Shown: positions 52,151-61,103 of the stretch, in pieces
Numbering within the stretch: the first letter of the stretch is position 1
How the letters are laid out: each line of letters opens with the position of its first letter
Position numbers and translations under genes: made by a program
Notes under the pieces: generated by a model
What the model was told of the DNA's origin: nothing
Databases searched by the model: none
What the model saw: the letters and a program-made list of their open reading frames with translations, nothing else
NCBI GenBank assembly: GCA_038213435.1
Contig: JBBQTI010000004.1
Location: 65,465-129,464 of the forward strand
Direction: 5' to 3'
Origin: PALSA-610 sp038213435
Lineage (GTDB): Bacteria; Actinomycetota; Acidimicrobiia; IMCC26256; PALSA-610
DNA length: 64,000 bases

Positions 52151-53301
52151 CCGCGCACGGTCGGGCTGCGCCGGCTGATCGCCCGCCGACCGATCGCCCG
52201 ACGGTATGCCCCGAGGTGGGCGTCGATCGAGCGCTCCCAGGTGAACGACGCGGCGCGCGCCGGTCCGGCGGCGCGCAACCGCGCCGCCACGGTCGGATCG
52301 TCGAGGACGGTCGAAAGGGCGCGCGCGAGCGCATCGGCATCGGCCGGCGGGACGAGCAACGCGGCGTCTCCGACGACCTCCTCGAGGGCCGAGCCCGAGG
52401 TCGTCACGAGCGGCGTCCCGCTCGCGAGTGCCTCGAGCGCCGGCATGCCGAAGCCCTCCACGAGCGACGGATAGGCGATGACCTCGGCCCGCCGGAAGAG
52501 CGCGGCGAGGGTCGCGTCGCCGACGTAGCCGGGGCGCAAGATGCGCGTCGCCACACCGCTCGACGCGATCGCGGCGCGCGCCTGCGCGAGGTCCCACCCG
52601 TCACCGCCGGCGAGGACGAGCTGAAGGTCGGGGTGCGAAGACGCAACGCGCGCGAACGCGCGCACGAGCGTCGGTACGTCCTTGCGCGGCTCGATCGTGC
52701 TCGCGAAGGCGACATACGGACGCGTGATTCCGTGCTCGGCGAGAGCCGCTCGGTCGGCCGAGTCGTCTGCGGTTGGCGCGAAGCGGAAATGGTCGACGCC
52801 GTGATGCACGACGACGATCTCGCCGCGCGGGCTGAATCGGGCCCGCAGGCCGTCGGCGGCGTCGTTGCTTCCGGTGACGATGACGTCCGCGCGGCGTGCG
52901 GCCGCGCCGATCATGCGGCGGAAGTAGATCACCTTCGCGCGCTCGTGCCACTCGGGATGGTCGAAGAACGTCAGGTCGTGCATGGCGACGACGGTCGGAA
53001 CGGTCGAGCGCAAGGGCATCGTGTAATGCGGACCGTGCCAAACATCGGGCCGAATCCTGTGCGCGAAGCGTGCTCCGGAAGCCTGCTCCCAAGCCAGCCT
53101 GGTGGGACGGCGGTTCGGTGCGAGCGGATGCAGTTCGGCCATCGGCGCAAGCTCCTGCCAGCGTGTCGTGTCGCCGCGGCGCGTGAGCAGGTGTACGTCG
53201 AGGTCGGGGCGCGCCGAGATACCGCGCGCGATCGCGATGGTGTAGACGCCCGCGCCGACCGGGCGGGCCGGAACGGCCGAGACATCGAGCAGCACACGCA
53301 C
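52147..53301 (-). CDS. Glycosyltransferase family 4
   Basis: This 384-residue GT4 enzyme has ASTIEPRKDVPTLVRAFARV as the donor-domain start and LVEGFGMPALEALASGTPLV as the nucleotide site; its N-terminus MRVLLDVSAVPARPVGAGVY is of the mannosyl/rhamnosyltransferase type. It is one of three related enzymes in this operon, all with the (T/S)xEPRK signature. Together with the Rmd-like reductase, transfer of D-rhamnose is plausible but unproven. Confidence 0.88.
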   Translation of the reverse strand: MRVLLDVSAVPARPVGAGVYTIAIARGISARPDLDVHLLTRRGDTTRWQELAPMAELHPLAPNRRPTRLAWEQASGARFAHRIRPDVWHGPHYTMPLRSTVPTVVAMHDLTFFDHPEWHERAKVIYFRRMIGAAARRADVIVTGSNDAADGLRARFSPRGEIVVVHHGVDHFRFAPTADDSADRAALAEHGITRPYVAFASTIEPRKDVPTLVRAFARVASSHPDLQLVLAGGDGWDLAQARAAIASSGVATRILRPGYVGDATLAALFRRAEVIAYPSLVEGFGMPALEALASGTPLVTTSGSALEEVVGDAALLVPPADADALARALSTVLDDPTVAARLRAAGPARAASFTWERSIDAHLGAYRRAIGRRAISRRSPTVRG

Positions 53302-53310
53302 GAACGGAGT

Positions 53311-54396
53311 CTACGAAGCCGGGTGCGCGAGCGCGCGAGCGTAGGCACGGCTGTGGCCCTCGGCCGCGCGGCTCCAGTTGAGCTCAGCGGCACGAGCGAA
53401 GCCCGCGCGTCCGAGCTCGACCCGAAGCTCTCCGTCTTCGAGCATGCGCCCAATCTGTGCGGCGCAGGCGTCGACGTCACCGGGCGCGAAGAGCGCACCG
53501 GCACCCTGCACGATCTCGTCGAGCGCGGAGCCGGTGGTGGCGACCGTCGGCACCCCTCGCGCCATCGCCTCGACGACCGGAAGGCCGAATCCCTCGTACA
53601 ACGACGCCAGGCAGAACACGTGCGCCCGACGGTAAAGGGCGTCGAGCACCGACCAGGGTTGCGCGCCGATCACGTGCACGAACGATCGATCGAGGCCGTG
53701 CACCTCTCCCCAGCCGCGCGGCCCCGTAACGACGAGAGTGAGATCGGGCCGCGTGCGCCGGAGCCGATCGACAGCCCGCACGATGGTGCCGATGTCCTTG
53801 CGGGGCTCGATCGTCCCGACCGTGAGTACGTACGGAGGCCGCACGCCGGCGCGCGCGACCGCTCGGTCGATCTCATCGGGATCTCGCGACGCGGGGGGGT
53901 CGACGCCGAACGGAATGACCGCGATCCGGTCGCGGACGAATCCCTCGCGCTCGAGCTCGTGGCAGGTGAAACTCGATGGAACGATCACCAGGCTCGCGTG
54001 GCGCCGCGCGAGCGTCAGGCCGCGCGTGTGGAACCTGAACCCTCGCTTCGTCGTCACCTCAGGCAGCCGCCGGAACGCGATGTCGTGCACCGTCACCACC
54101 AGCGGGTGGTCCCGCACCGGTGGGATCGCCAGACTCGGCGCGTGCACCACGTCGGCCTCGATCCGGACCAGTGGACGACGCAACCGGTGCCAGAGCTCGT
54201 AGCGCACGCTGCCGTGAGGTGCTCCGAGGTCGATCCACGGGATGCTATGGGCGACTCCGCGGGGACGATCGCCGGCGGCAAAGGCGATCGGCTCGACACC
54301 GAACGCCGGGAGATGGCGAAGCAGCGCGATCTCGTAGCGGCCGATGCCGCCGGGCACCGGTTGTAGTAATTGACCGGCGTGCACCGCGACGTTCAC
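53311..54396 (-). CDS. Glycosyltransferase family 4
   Basis: This 361-residue GT4 enzyme has VHAGQLLQPVPGGIGRYEIA at the N-terminus, VGTIEPRKDIGTIVRAVDRL in the middle and SLYEGFGLPVVEAMARGVPTV at the donor site. GTG 54396 overlaps the previous stop. It is paralogous to its two neighbours. Confidence 0.88.
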   Translation of the reverse strand: MNVAVHAGQLLQPVPGGIGRYEIALLRHLPAFGVEPIAFAAGDRPRGVAHSIPWIDLGAPHGSVRYELWHRLRRPLVRIEADVVHAPSLAIPPVRDHPLVVTVHDIAFRRLPEVTTKRGFRFHTRGLTLARRHASLVIVPSSFTCHELEREGFVRDRIAVIPFGVDPPASRDPDEIDRAVARAGVRPPYVLTVGTIEPRKDIGTIVRAVDRLRRTRPDLTLVVTGPRGWGEVHGLDRSFVHVIGAQPWSVLDALYRRAHVFCLASLYEGFGLPVVEAMARGVPTVATTGSALDEIVQGAGALFAPGDVDACAAQIGRMLEDGELRVELGRAGFARAAELNWSRAAEGHSRAYARALAHPAS

Positions 54397-55535
54397 GCCC
54401 GCTGCTCCGCGACTCGCCGGTAGCAGGACGCAAGCGCACGCGCGGTGTGGTCCCAGGAGAAGGCATGCACGCGATCGCGTCCGCGCGCGATGAGCTCGGA
54501 CCGGGTTGCATCGTCGGTCATGACGCGATTCATCTTGTCGGCGAGGTCCTGCTCGTTGGTGGGTTCGAAGAGCAGCGCGGCGTCGCCCGCGACCTCGGGG
54601 ATCGACCCGGCGCGAGCGGCGACGACCGGTACGCCGGCGGTCATCGCCTCGAGTACCGGGAAGCCGAAGCCTTCGTAGATCGACGGGTAGGCGAGGAGCG
54701 TCGCGTGCTCCAAGAGTGCCCGGCGCCCGGCGTCGGAGACGGCGCCGGCGAGCACCACACGGTCTCGCGCGCCGGCCGGCAGGCGCGCGATCGTGGCTTC
54801 GATCTCAGGTCGGGCCGGCCCGTCGTGCCCCGCGATGACCAGACGAACTTCGGGGTGGCGCGCCGCGAGCTCGCCGAACGCGCCGACGAGGCGCGCGAAG
54901 TTCTTGCGCGGTTCGAGCGTCCCGATCGCGATGATGAACGGGGCCTCGCCGAGGGCGGCCGCGACGGCATCCGGCATTTGGGCTCCGTCTCCCAGCGACG
55001 GAATTCCGAGGGGGATCACGACGAGCCGCCCAGCCGCGCGCAGGCCCGGGCCGAAGATCTCCTCGATCTCGTCGGCCACGAACTCCGATCCGGTATGAAC
55101 CGTTGCTCCGCGCGCCACAGCCCTCCGGATCGCGGGGTCGAACGCGCGTACCTGCGGAGTGCAAAGCTCCGGATACCGAACGAACGAGCAGTCGTAGATG
55201 CTCACGACCGTCGGCAGCCGGCTGGGTGGCGCGAGGTAGTTCGTCGCGTGGACGACGTGCGCGGGACGCAGCCATCGATCGATGCGCGGCGCGTCGGTGC
55301 GCACCCACGATCCGAGCAGGATCCGCGCGGGAATCGGCACGAAGCGCGTGTTCGTCGGTACCGCGTCGCGGTTCAGGCGCGCTCGGATGCTGAGTGTGTA
55401 CGGAACCAGGTCGGGTCCGGCCTCGAGCGCGCGCAACCCGACGACGATCTCGGCGACCGCGGCGCCTATGCCCGAGCGCGCGCCGAGCAGCGGCGTGACG
55501 TCGATCGCAACGGTCGGACGCACCGTCGGAGACAC
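54393..55535 (-). CDS. Glycosyltransferase family 4
   Basis: This 380-residue GT4 enzyme has AIDVTPLLGARSGIGAAVAE at the N-terminus, IGTLEPRKNFARLVGAFGEL in the middle and SIYEGFGFPVLEAMTAGVPVV at the donor site. It is first in the unit GT-GT-GT-rmd-like and is divergent from the amidase gene, with 61 bp between the two starts. Confidence 0.88.
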   Translation of the reverse strand: MSPTVRPTVAIDVTPLLGARSGIGAAVAEIVVGLRALEAGPDLVPYTLSIRARLNRDAVPTNTRFVPIPARILLGSWVRTDAPRIDRWLRPAHVVHATNYLAPPSRLPTVVSIYDCSFVRYPELCTPQVRAFDPAIRRAVARGATVHTGSEFVADEIEEIFGPGLRAAGRLVVIPLGIPSLGDGAQMPDAVAAALGEAPFIIAIGTLEPRKNFARLVGAFGELAARHPEVRLVIAGHDGPARPEIEATIARLPAGARDRVVLAGAVSDAGRRALLEHATLLAYPSIYEGFGFPVLEAMTAGVPVVAARAGSIPEVAGDAALLFEPTNEQDLADKMNRVMTDDATRSELIARGRDRVHAFSWDHTARALASCYRRVAEQRA

Positions 55536-55596
55536 CGCAGGTTGCTACCACACATCGACCGGTAGCCTGTAGCTTCCCACGCGGGCTGAGTTGTCG

Positions 55597-57174
55597 ATGA
55601 CCCTGGTCGAGAAGCTGGGGGAGGCCATGCAGCACGACGACAGCCACGATCGCGCGTCTCGTCGTGTGACGCGTCGCGCGGCGCTGCAGCTCGGTGCGGG
55701 AGCGGGCGTCGCGGCCGTAGCCGCGCCGTACGTCGCGCGTCACTCCGGAAGCGCTCGAGCGGTCGATCTCCGCGACGTCCATCCCGTGTTCACGGCCGTG
55801 CCCAACTGGCCCGTGCCGCCGATCGTCACGCGAGCGGCATGGGGAGCGAACGAGGGTCTGCGCAAGTCGGGCCAGAGCTACGACACGCGGATCTCGAAGG
55901 TCGTCGTCCATCACACGGGCACGCCGAACGACGTCAGGGACTACGCCGGGTTGTGCCGCGAGATCCTCGCGTACGAGACGTCGGGCGAGTACATCGACAT
56001 CGCCTACAACTGGTTGATCGATCCGAACGGGCGGATCTACGAAGGTCGCTGGGCTCAGGACTACCCGTCCGGAGTACCGCACACGGGGGAGAGGCTCGGC
56101 GCCAACGTGCGCGGCGCGCACGCGATCTACCACAACTCCGACACCATCGGTATCGCGCTGATGGGCACCTACGACACCATCAATCCGTCTCCCGCGATGC
56201 TCGAAGCCCTTGTCACCGCCCTCACCTGGAAGTGCGCGCGTTGGGGTATCGACCCCGCCGGGCGCGGTTCCTATCTCGCGTCGAACGGTGCGCTCGAGAA
56301 TCTGTTCAACATCTGCGGCCATCGCGACACTTCGGCAACTGATTGTCCCGGCCAGCGCGTCGAGCCGATGCTGCCGGCGATCCGCGCGCAGGTAGCGCGT
56401 CGCATCAGCGGTACTGGTTACTGGATCGCGACGGATGTGGGGGAGGTGTTGTCGTTCGGCGGCGCGGCCGGCGCCGCCGCGACGGGGTTGAGCTTCCCAC
56501 TCTCGAGCCCGATCGTCGGCATCGCGGCCCATCCGTCCGCGCAGGGGTACTGGTTGTTCGGGCTCGACGGCAGTGTCTACGCGTTCGGCGGGGCGGGCTT
56601 CTACGGAACGATGCACGGTCGGTACCTCAATGCGCCGATCGTGGGGATGGCTCCGACGCCGTCGGGTCGCGGCTACTGGTTGGTGGGCGGCGACGGCGGC
56701 ATCTTTTGCTTCGGCGACGCGCGATTCTTCGGGTCGACGGGAGGGATGCGCCTGAACGCGCCGGTTCTCGGCATGACGCCGACACGCACGGGGTTGGGCT
56801 ATTGGCTCTACGCACGAGACGGCGGCATCTTCAGCTTCGGCGACGCCCGATTCTTCGGCTCGACCGGCAGTATCCGCCTGAACCAGCCCGTCGTCTCGAT
56901 GGCCGCACGGCCTCAGAGCGACGGCTACTGGATGATCGCCCGCGACGGTGGCGTCTTCGCGTTCGGACGAGCGCCGTTCGAAGGTTCGGGCGCGAGTTCG
57001 GGATCGCCCTCGCCGTATGTCGCGATGTTGCCATCGATGACGGGCAAGGGCTACTTGGCGTTGCGGGCCGATGGCCGCGTGTCCGCGTTCGGCGACGCGC
57101 CGAACCTCGGTGACGCGGCCGGACGCCTGTTCGGCCACGCGATCGGTATCGCGGGCCGGCTCAATCCCGTTTGA
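55597..57174 (+). CDS. Tat-exported PGRP-type N-acetylmuramoyl-L-alanine amidase with six propeller repeats
   Basis: This 525-residue protein has a twin-arginine signal (SRRVTRRAALQLGAGAGVAA), an amidase_2/PGRP domain (about 75-260) with zinc ligands in VVVHHTGTPN, the His of CGHRDTSATDC and its Cys, and AYNWLIDPNGRIYEGRW. It would cleave the amide between MurNAc and the stem peptide outside the cell. The C-terminal 260 residues are six repeats of about 42 residues (GYWLVGGDGGIFCFGDARFF.. and so on), homologous to those of the 36312 protein. ATG 55597 is chosen; TTG 55591 and a later ATG 55627 are possible. Confidence 0.9.
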   Translation: MTLVEKLGEAMQHDDSHDRASRRVTRRAALQLGAGAGVAAVAAPYVARHSGSARAVDLRDVHPVFTAVPNWPVPPIVTRAAWGANEGLRKSGQSYDTRISKVVVHHTGTPNDVRDYAGLCREILAYETSGEYIDIAYNWLIDPNGRIYEGRWAQDYPSGVPHTGERLGANVRGAHAIYHNSDTIGIALMGTYDTINPSPAMLEALVTALTWKCARWGIDPAGRGSYLASNGALENLFNICGHRDTSATDCPGQRVEPMLPAIRAQVARRISGTGYWIATDVGEVLSFGGAAGAAATGLSFPLSSPIVGIAAHPSAQGYWLFGLDGSVYAFGGAGFYGTMHGRYLNAPIVGMAPTPSGRGYWLVGGDGGIFCFGDARFFGSTGGMRLNAPVLGMTPTRTGLGYWLYARDGGIFSFGDARFFGSTGSIRLNQPVVSMAARPQSDGYWMIARDGGVFAFGRAPFEGSGASSGSPSPYVAMLPSMTGKGYLALRADGRVSAFGDAPNLGDAAGRLFGHAIGIAGRLNPV

Positions 57175-57189
57175 TCGCGCAGCGGTGCC

Positions 57190-58332
57190 TCACCGTCGAC
57201 GCAGCAGATCGCGGACGCGCCGTCGCGGGCGCCTCGCGTCGTCGCGCTTCACCGCGACATACCAGTAATCCCGCCAACCCGCAGCCTTGTCGGTCTCCTG
57301 CACCGCGACGATCTCGAGGCCGTGCGTTTGCAGCAGTGCCTCGACGGCGGCGCGGGGAATGCCGTGGATCTCCATCACGGGGACGATCGCCATCTCGTCG
57401 CGTGCCGGCACCCCGGAGCGCGGCACGACCTGAACCGGGATCGTGGTGGTCGGAGACCCGCGATCCGCGAACCACGCCACCCCCTCGATCACGAGGTCGA
57501 ATTCGAGGAGGTACGCGCCCGGGTCGGTCGGCGTCTGCATCTCCAGGGTCATTTCGACCGCGTCGCCCGGGCGCACGGTCGCGCCCATCGGCGCCCGTCC
57601 GTCGTCGAGGCGCAACAACGCGCCGGTGGCGCCGCGCCAATGGTTGCCGAGGTTCACGAAATGATCGTCGGTCCAAGAGCCGGTGCTCGCGTTGCGCACG
57701 CCGACGACGACCCGCGCGATCGAACCCGCTTCGACCTCGAGCGCTGCGTCGGCGGGCACGATCTCGGCGCGAAAGGCGTCGTCGCCCATCGACGAAGCGC
57801 GCGGCCGGTGCTCGTCGGATGCGAGCAGATGGCTCGGCAGCTGGAACACCAGGACACCCCGCGGCGAGAGAACCCGTGTGAACTCACGGAGATAGGCCGT
57901 GGTGAATTCCGGGGCGATGTGCTGCAAGACGATGACCGAGTAGACGAGGTCGAAGGTCTCGTCGCCGAACCGCGCCAGGTCGTCGCGGTCGTTGACGACG
58001 TATCTGCAGCGCTCACCGAATCGATTCAGCTCGTGCGCGCGTTCGATCATCGAAGGCGCGATGTCGACGCCGTCACACTCGGCGAACGTGCGGGCGAGCG
58101 CCTGGGTGATGCGTCCGACTCCGCATCCGAAGTCGAGGGCGCGTCCCGGCCGGACCGCGACGCTGAGGTTCTGCAACCACGCGAGCAGCGCGTCGGTCTC
58201 GTCGACACCGGTACGAAGAAACTCGTCGAGGTCCCAGCGATTCCCACGTCGGTCGGGCCGCGAGATGATCTCCCAGTACGGATCACGACGACCCCATTCA
58301 TTCCAGTGGGTCTGGAGGTCGTCGAGATCCAC
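57190..58332 (-). CDS. SAM-dependent methyltransferase with a beta-sandwich insertion
   Basis: The 380-residue protein has a class I methyltransferase domain (LDFGCGVGRITQALA at about 66; FDLVYSVIVLQHIAPEF) interrupted after the PSHLLAS strand by about 120 residues that look like an Ig/beta-sandwich domain (VRPGDAVEMTLEMQTPTDPG). The final strands (EIHGIPRAAVEALLQTHG, YWYVAVK) return to the methyltransferase fold. Inserted sandwich domains often bind sugars. It is the last gene of the decaprenyl-arabinose operon, 9 bp after the HAD gene. Confidence 0.8.
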   Translation of the reverse strand: MDLDDLQTHWNEWGRRDPYWEIISRPDRRGNRWDLDEFLRTGVDETDALLAWLQNLSVAVRPGRALDFGCGVGRITQALARTFAECDGVDIAPSMIERAHELNRFGERCRYVVNDRDDLARFGDETFDLVYSVIVLQHIAPEFTTAYLREFTRVLSPRGVLVFQLPSHLLASDEHRPRASSMGDDAFRAEIVPADAALEVEAGSIARVVVGVRNASTGSWTDDHFVNLGNHWRGATGALLRLDDGRAPMGATVRPGDAVEMTLEMQTPTDPGAYLLEFDLVIEGVAWFADRGSPTTTIPVQVVPRSGVPARDEMAIVPVMEIHGIPRAAVEALLQTHGLEIVAVQETDKAAGWRDYWYVAVKRDDARRPRRRVRDLLRRR

Positions 58333-58341
58333 GAGCGGATG

Positions 58342-58953
58342 CTACCTGCGTACCTGGCCGCGTCGGACTCTCACGGGATGGTGTGCGAGGGCCAGCATCT
58401 CGTCGTCGCCGCGGCTGTTGCCGTACGCCCACAACTCGACGTCGTCGTCGCCGAACAGCGCGCGCAACCTGGCCGCCTTCTCGGCGCCGCGGCAGTTGGC
58501 ACCCCGCAGGTGCCCGGTGCAGCGCCCGCGCTCGTCCGCGACGAGTCCCGTGCACAAGAGGTGCGCGACGCCCAATGACCGCGCGACCTCGTCGAGGTAC
58601 ACGTCGAGTGACGCGGAGACGATGACCACCTCGTGGCCTTCGCGAAGGTGCCACGCGATCCGGTCGCGGCCTGTGGTCGTGATCGCCGACCGTACGAGCT
58701 CGGCTCCAAACGCGCGTCCGGCCGCTTCGACATCGGCGTACGACCGTCCGGCGAGAACTCGGGTCAGCACCCGCTCCTTCACGAGGTCGCGATCGCCGTG
58801 GCCGGCCGCCGCGAGCGCGAGCCGCGGCGATTCGGCTCCGAGCGCGCGGAGCAGCGTTGCGGGCCCGGCGATGGTCGCGAGGAACGGGACCAGCGTGTCG
58901 CGTCGGGTCAGCGTGCCGTCGAAGTCGAAGGCGGCGAGGGTCCGCCGGCTCAC
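58342..58953 (-). CDS. HAD-IB phosphatase
   Basis: This 203-residue haloacid-dehalogenase-type phosphatase has DFDGTLT (10-16), IVSASLDVYLDEVA as motif II and YGNSRGDDEMLALA as motif III/IV. Its place 7 bp after dprE2 in the decaprenyl-arabinose operon suggests it removes the 5-phosphate of decaprenylphosphoryl-5-phosphoribose, the step between UbiA and DprE1. In mycobacteria a PAP2-type enzyme (Rv3807c) has been proposed for this step. The assignment here is inference from context. Confidence 0.72.
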   Translation of the reverse strand: MSRRTLAAFDFDGTLTRRDTLVPFLATIAGPATLLRALGAESPRLALAAAGHGDRDLVKERVLTRVLAGRSYADVEAAGRAFGAELVRSAITTTGRDRIAWHLREGHEVVIVSASLDVYLDEVARSLGVAHLLCTGLVADERGRCTGHLRGANCRGAEKAARLRALFGDDDVELWAYGNSRGDDEMLALAHHPVRVRRGQVRR

Positions 58954-58960
58954 GAGCGCA

Positions 58961-59722
58961 TTACACGCGCAGTCGGCGGAACACCGCGACGGGCAGGTGC
59001 CGGAGCACGACCATCACGTAGCGCATCGCGGGCGGAACCCACACGATCTCGCGACCGCGTGCGAGCCCACGTACGACGGCGTCGGCAACCTCGTCGGCAG
59101 TGACCGAAAGGGGCGCAGCCTTCATTCCGTCGGTCATCTTCGTGTGCACGAACCCGGCGCGCACGATCATCACGTGCACTCCGCTCGACGCGAGTGACGC
59201 GGCGACACCCTGGTAATAACCGTCGATGCCGGCCTTGGAAGAGCCGTACACGAAGTTCGAGCGCCGCACGCGTTCGCCCGCGACCGACGAAAGGAGCACC
59301 AGGTCGCCATGGCCTTGGTCGCGCAGGCGGGTGACCACCGGCACCGTCACCGACACGGTCCCTGTGAAGTTGGTCTGCACGATCTCGAGCGCGGCGCCCG
59401 GATCGTGTTCGGCGCGAGCCTGGTCGCCCAGGACGCCGAACGCGACGAGCACGAGGTCGAAGTCGCCGAAGCGGTCGAACGTGGCGCGCACGAAGCCCTC
59501 GTGCGATGCGAAGTCGGTGGCATCGAACGCGACCGAGTGGACCTCGGACGCGCCGAGGTCACGCAGCACGGCTGCCGCCGAGTCGCAGGTTTCGGGCTTG
59601 CGAGCGGCGAGTACGACGCGCGCGCCGCGCCGGGCGACGATCTTGCGGACGGTCGCGAGCGCGATGTCGGAGGTTCCTCCGAGTACGAGCACCGACTGCA
59701 TCTCGCCCAACGCATCCCTCAC
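58961..59722 (-). CDS. dprE2: DprE2, decaprenylphosphoryl-2-keto-erythropentose reductase
   Basis: This short-chain dehydrogenase of 253 residues reduces the 2-keto intermediate made by DprE1 to decaprenylphosphoryl-D-arabinose, using NADH. It has GGTSDIALATVRKI (15-28), LLSSVAGERVRRSNFVYGSSKAG with the Ser-Tyr-Lys set (split by a few residues) and the C-terminal hydrophobic helix typical of DprE2. GTG 59722 is preferred because GGAGG lies 7 nt upstream; ATG 59701 is an alternative. Confidence 0.92.
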   Translation of the reverse strand: MRDALGEMQSVLVLGGTSDIALATVRKIVARRGARVVLAARKPETCDSAAAVLRDLGASEVHSVAFDATDFASHEGFVRATFDRFGDFDLVLVAFGVLGDQARAEHDPGAALEIVQTNFTGTVSVTVPVVTRLRDQGHGDLVLLSSVAGERVRRSNFVYGSSKAGIDGYYQGVAASLASSGVHVMIVRAGFVHTKMTDGMKAAPLSVTADEVADAVVRGLARGREIVWVPPAMRYVMVVLRHLPVAVFRRLRV

Positions 59723-59735
59723 GCCGACGCCTCCA

Positions 59736-61103
59736 TCATGCGCGCGTCCTTCCGGCGCCGCTGAGGTCGAGCCGGCGATCCATGTCGCTTCGCAGCAGGT
59801 AGCCGGGATCGAGGGCGGCGCGGGTGGAGCGCCAATCGTCGAGGCGCGGGTACATCGCGGCAAGCAATTCCGGCCGCAGCCGGGCATCCTTCGTCAGGTA
59901 CACGCGGCCACCCGCTTCCACGACCAGCTCGTCGAGGCCGTCGAGCAACGGGGTCAGTCCCGGCGCCGCCGGGATGTCGAGCGCGAGCGTCCAACCCGAG
60001 ATCGGGAACCCGATGAGCGATCGGCTGCCGTGCTCGAAGCGCTTGAGGACCGCGAGGAACGTGGGAACTCGGGCGGCGCTGAATCGCTGGAGCGCGGTCC
60101 GCACGACCTGCTCCGATCCGGAGGGGACCACGAACTGGTACTGAACGAAGCCGCGCGGTCCGTAGATGCGATTCCAGTCGCGAACACTGTCGAGCGGGAA
60201 GAAGAAGGGCTTGATGCCTTCGACGGATCGGCGCGGCTCGCGCGGTGCCTTCCGGAACCACAGCTCGTTGAACGCGCGCACGGTGAGCGGGTTGAGCAGT
60301 CCGTTCGGGATCCACGGTGGAGCGGCCAGCAGCGTGCGCGGCATGTACTCACGCGCGGTAGAGCGGTCGGAGAACCTCAGATCGTCGAACGTGGCGTGGT
60401 TGCCTCGCGTCAGAACGGCGCGCCCGAGGTGGCCTCCCGACGCGAGGCAGTCGATCCAGGCGACCGAGTAGCGGTACTCGTGATCGCGTTCGAGCATGCG
60501 CGCCATGCAGTCGTCGACGTCGTTGGTGCGCTCGGTGTCGCACACGATGCGCGAGGTCTCGACGGGTTGGAGCTTGAGCGTGGCCTCGGTGATGACACCG
60601 GTCAAACCCATGCCGCCGCTCGTGGCCCAGAACTCCCTGGCGTCGCCCTCGGGTTCGAGCATGCACGCACCGCGCGCGGGAGTGACGATGCGCATCCGGT
60701 CGACGTAGTCGGCGAAGGAGCCGTGACGGAACTTGCCGTGGATATCGGATGCGATCGCTCCGCCGATCGTGACATAGCTCGTGCCGGGGATGACCATGGG
60801 GAACCAGCCGAGGGGCAGGAGCACTCGGAGGAGTGTGTCGAGGCTCACGCCGCTTTCTACGGTCACCGTGCCCTTCTCGACGTCGATCGCGAGCACTGCG
60901 TCGAGATTGCTGGACGACAACACGTCGCCGCCGGCGTTCTGCGCGGCATCGCCGTACGAGCGGCCGAGCCCACGCGCGATCACACCGCGCGGGCTCGGCC
61001 CGGTCACCTGCGAGACGATGTGCTCGAGGTCGTCCGGCCGGTGAACGGTCGCGAGCGTCGGTGAGGTGCGGCCCCAGCCCGAGAGCAGTTCCGGCGCAGC
61101 CAT
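59736..61103 (-). CDS. dprE1: DprE1, decaprenylphosphoryl-D-ribose 2-oxidase (FAD)
   Basis: This FAD-dependent oxidase of the VAO type epimerises decaprenylphosphoryl ribose together with DprE2. The 455-residue protein has the FAD-binding RGLGRSYGDAAQ (44-55), IPGTSYVTIGGAIASDIHGK (105-124) and TKDARLRPELLAAMYPRLDD. The residue aligned with the benzothiazinone-reactive C387 of the M. tuberculosis enzyme is A374 (WTLALDIP), and K405 aligns with the conserved K418. The start overlaps the ubiA stop by one base. Confidence 0.94.
   Translation of the reverse strand: MAAPELLSGWGRTSPTLATVHRPDDLEHIVSQVTGPSPRGVIARGLGRSYGDAAQNAGGDVLSSSNLDAVLAIDVEKGTVTVESGVSLDTLLRVLLPLGWFPMVIPGTSYVTIGGAIASDIHGKFRHGSFADYVDRMRIVTPARGACMLEPEGDAREFWATSGGMGLTGVITEATLKLQPVETSRIVCDTERTNDVDDCMARMLERDHEYRYSVAWIDCLASGGHLGRAVLTRGNHATFDDLRFSDRSTAREYMPRTLLAAPPWIPNGLLNPLTVRAFNELWFRKAPREPRRSVEGIKPFFFPLDSVRDWNRIYGPRGFVQYQFVVPSGSEQVVRTALQRFSAARVPTFLAVLKRFEHGSRSLIGFPISGWTLALDIPAAPGLTPLLDGLDELVVEAGGRVYLTKDARLRPELLAAMYPRLDDWRSTRAALDPGYLLRSDMDRRLDLSGAGRTRA

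Noticed and set aside
52141..57138. Long antisense frames (about 740 and 777 codons) across the GT4 operon and amidase; similar ones at 5721-8147, 22851-25388 and 36807-38774
   Set aside because: All shadow well-supported genes on the other strand and show repetitive Arg/Asp/Val composition without motifs.
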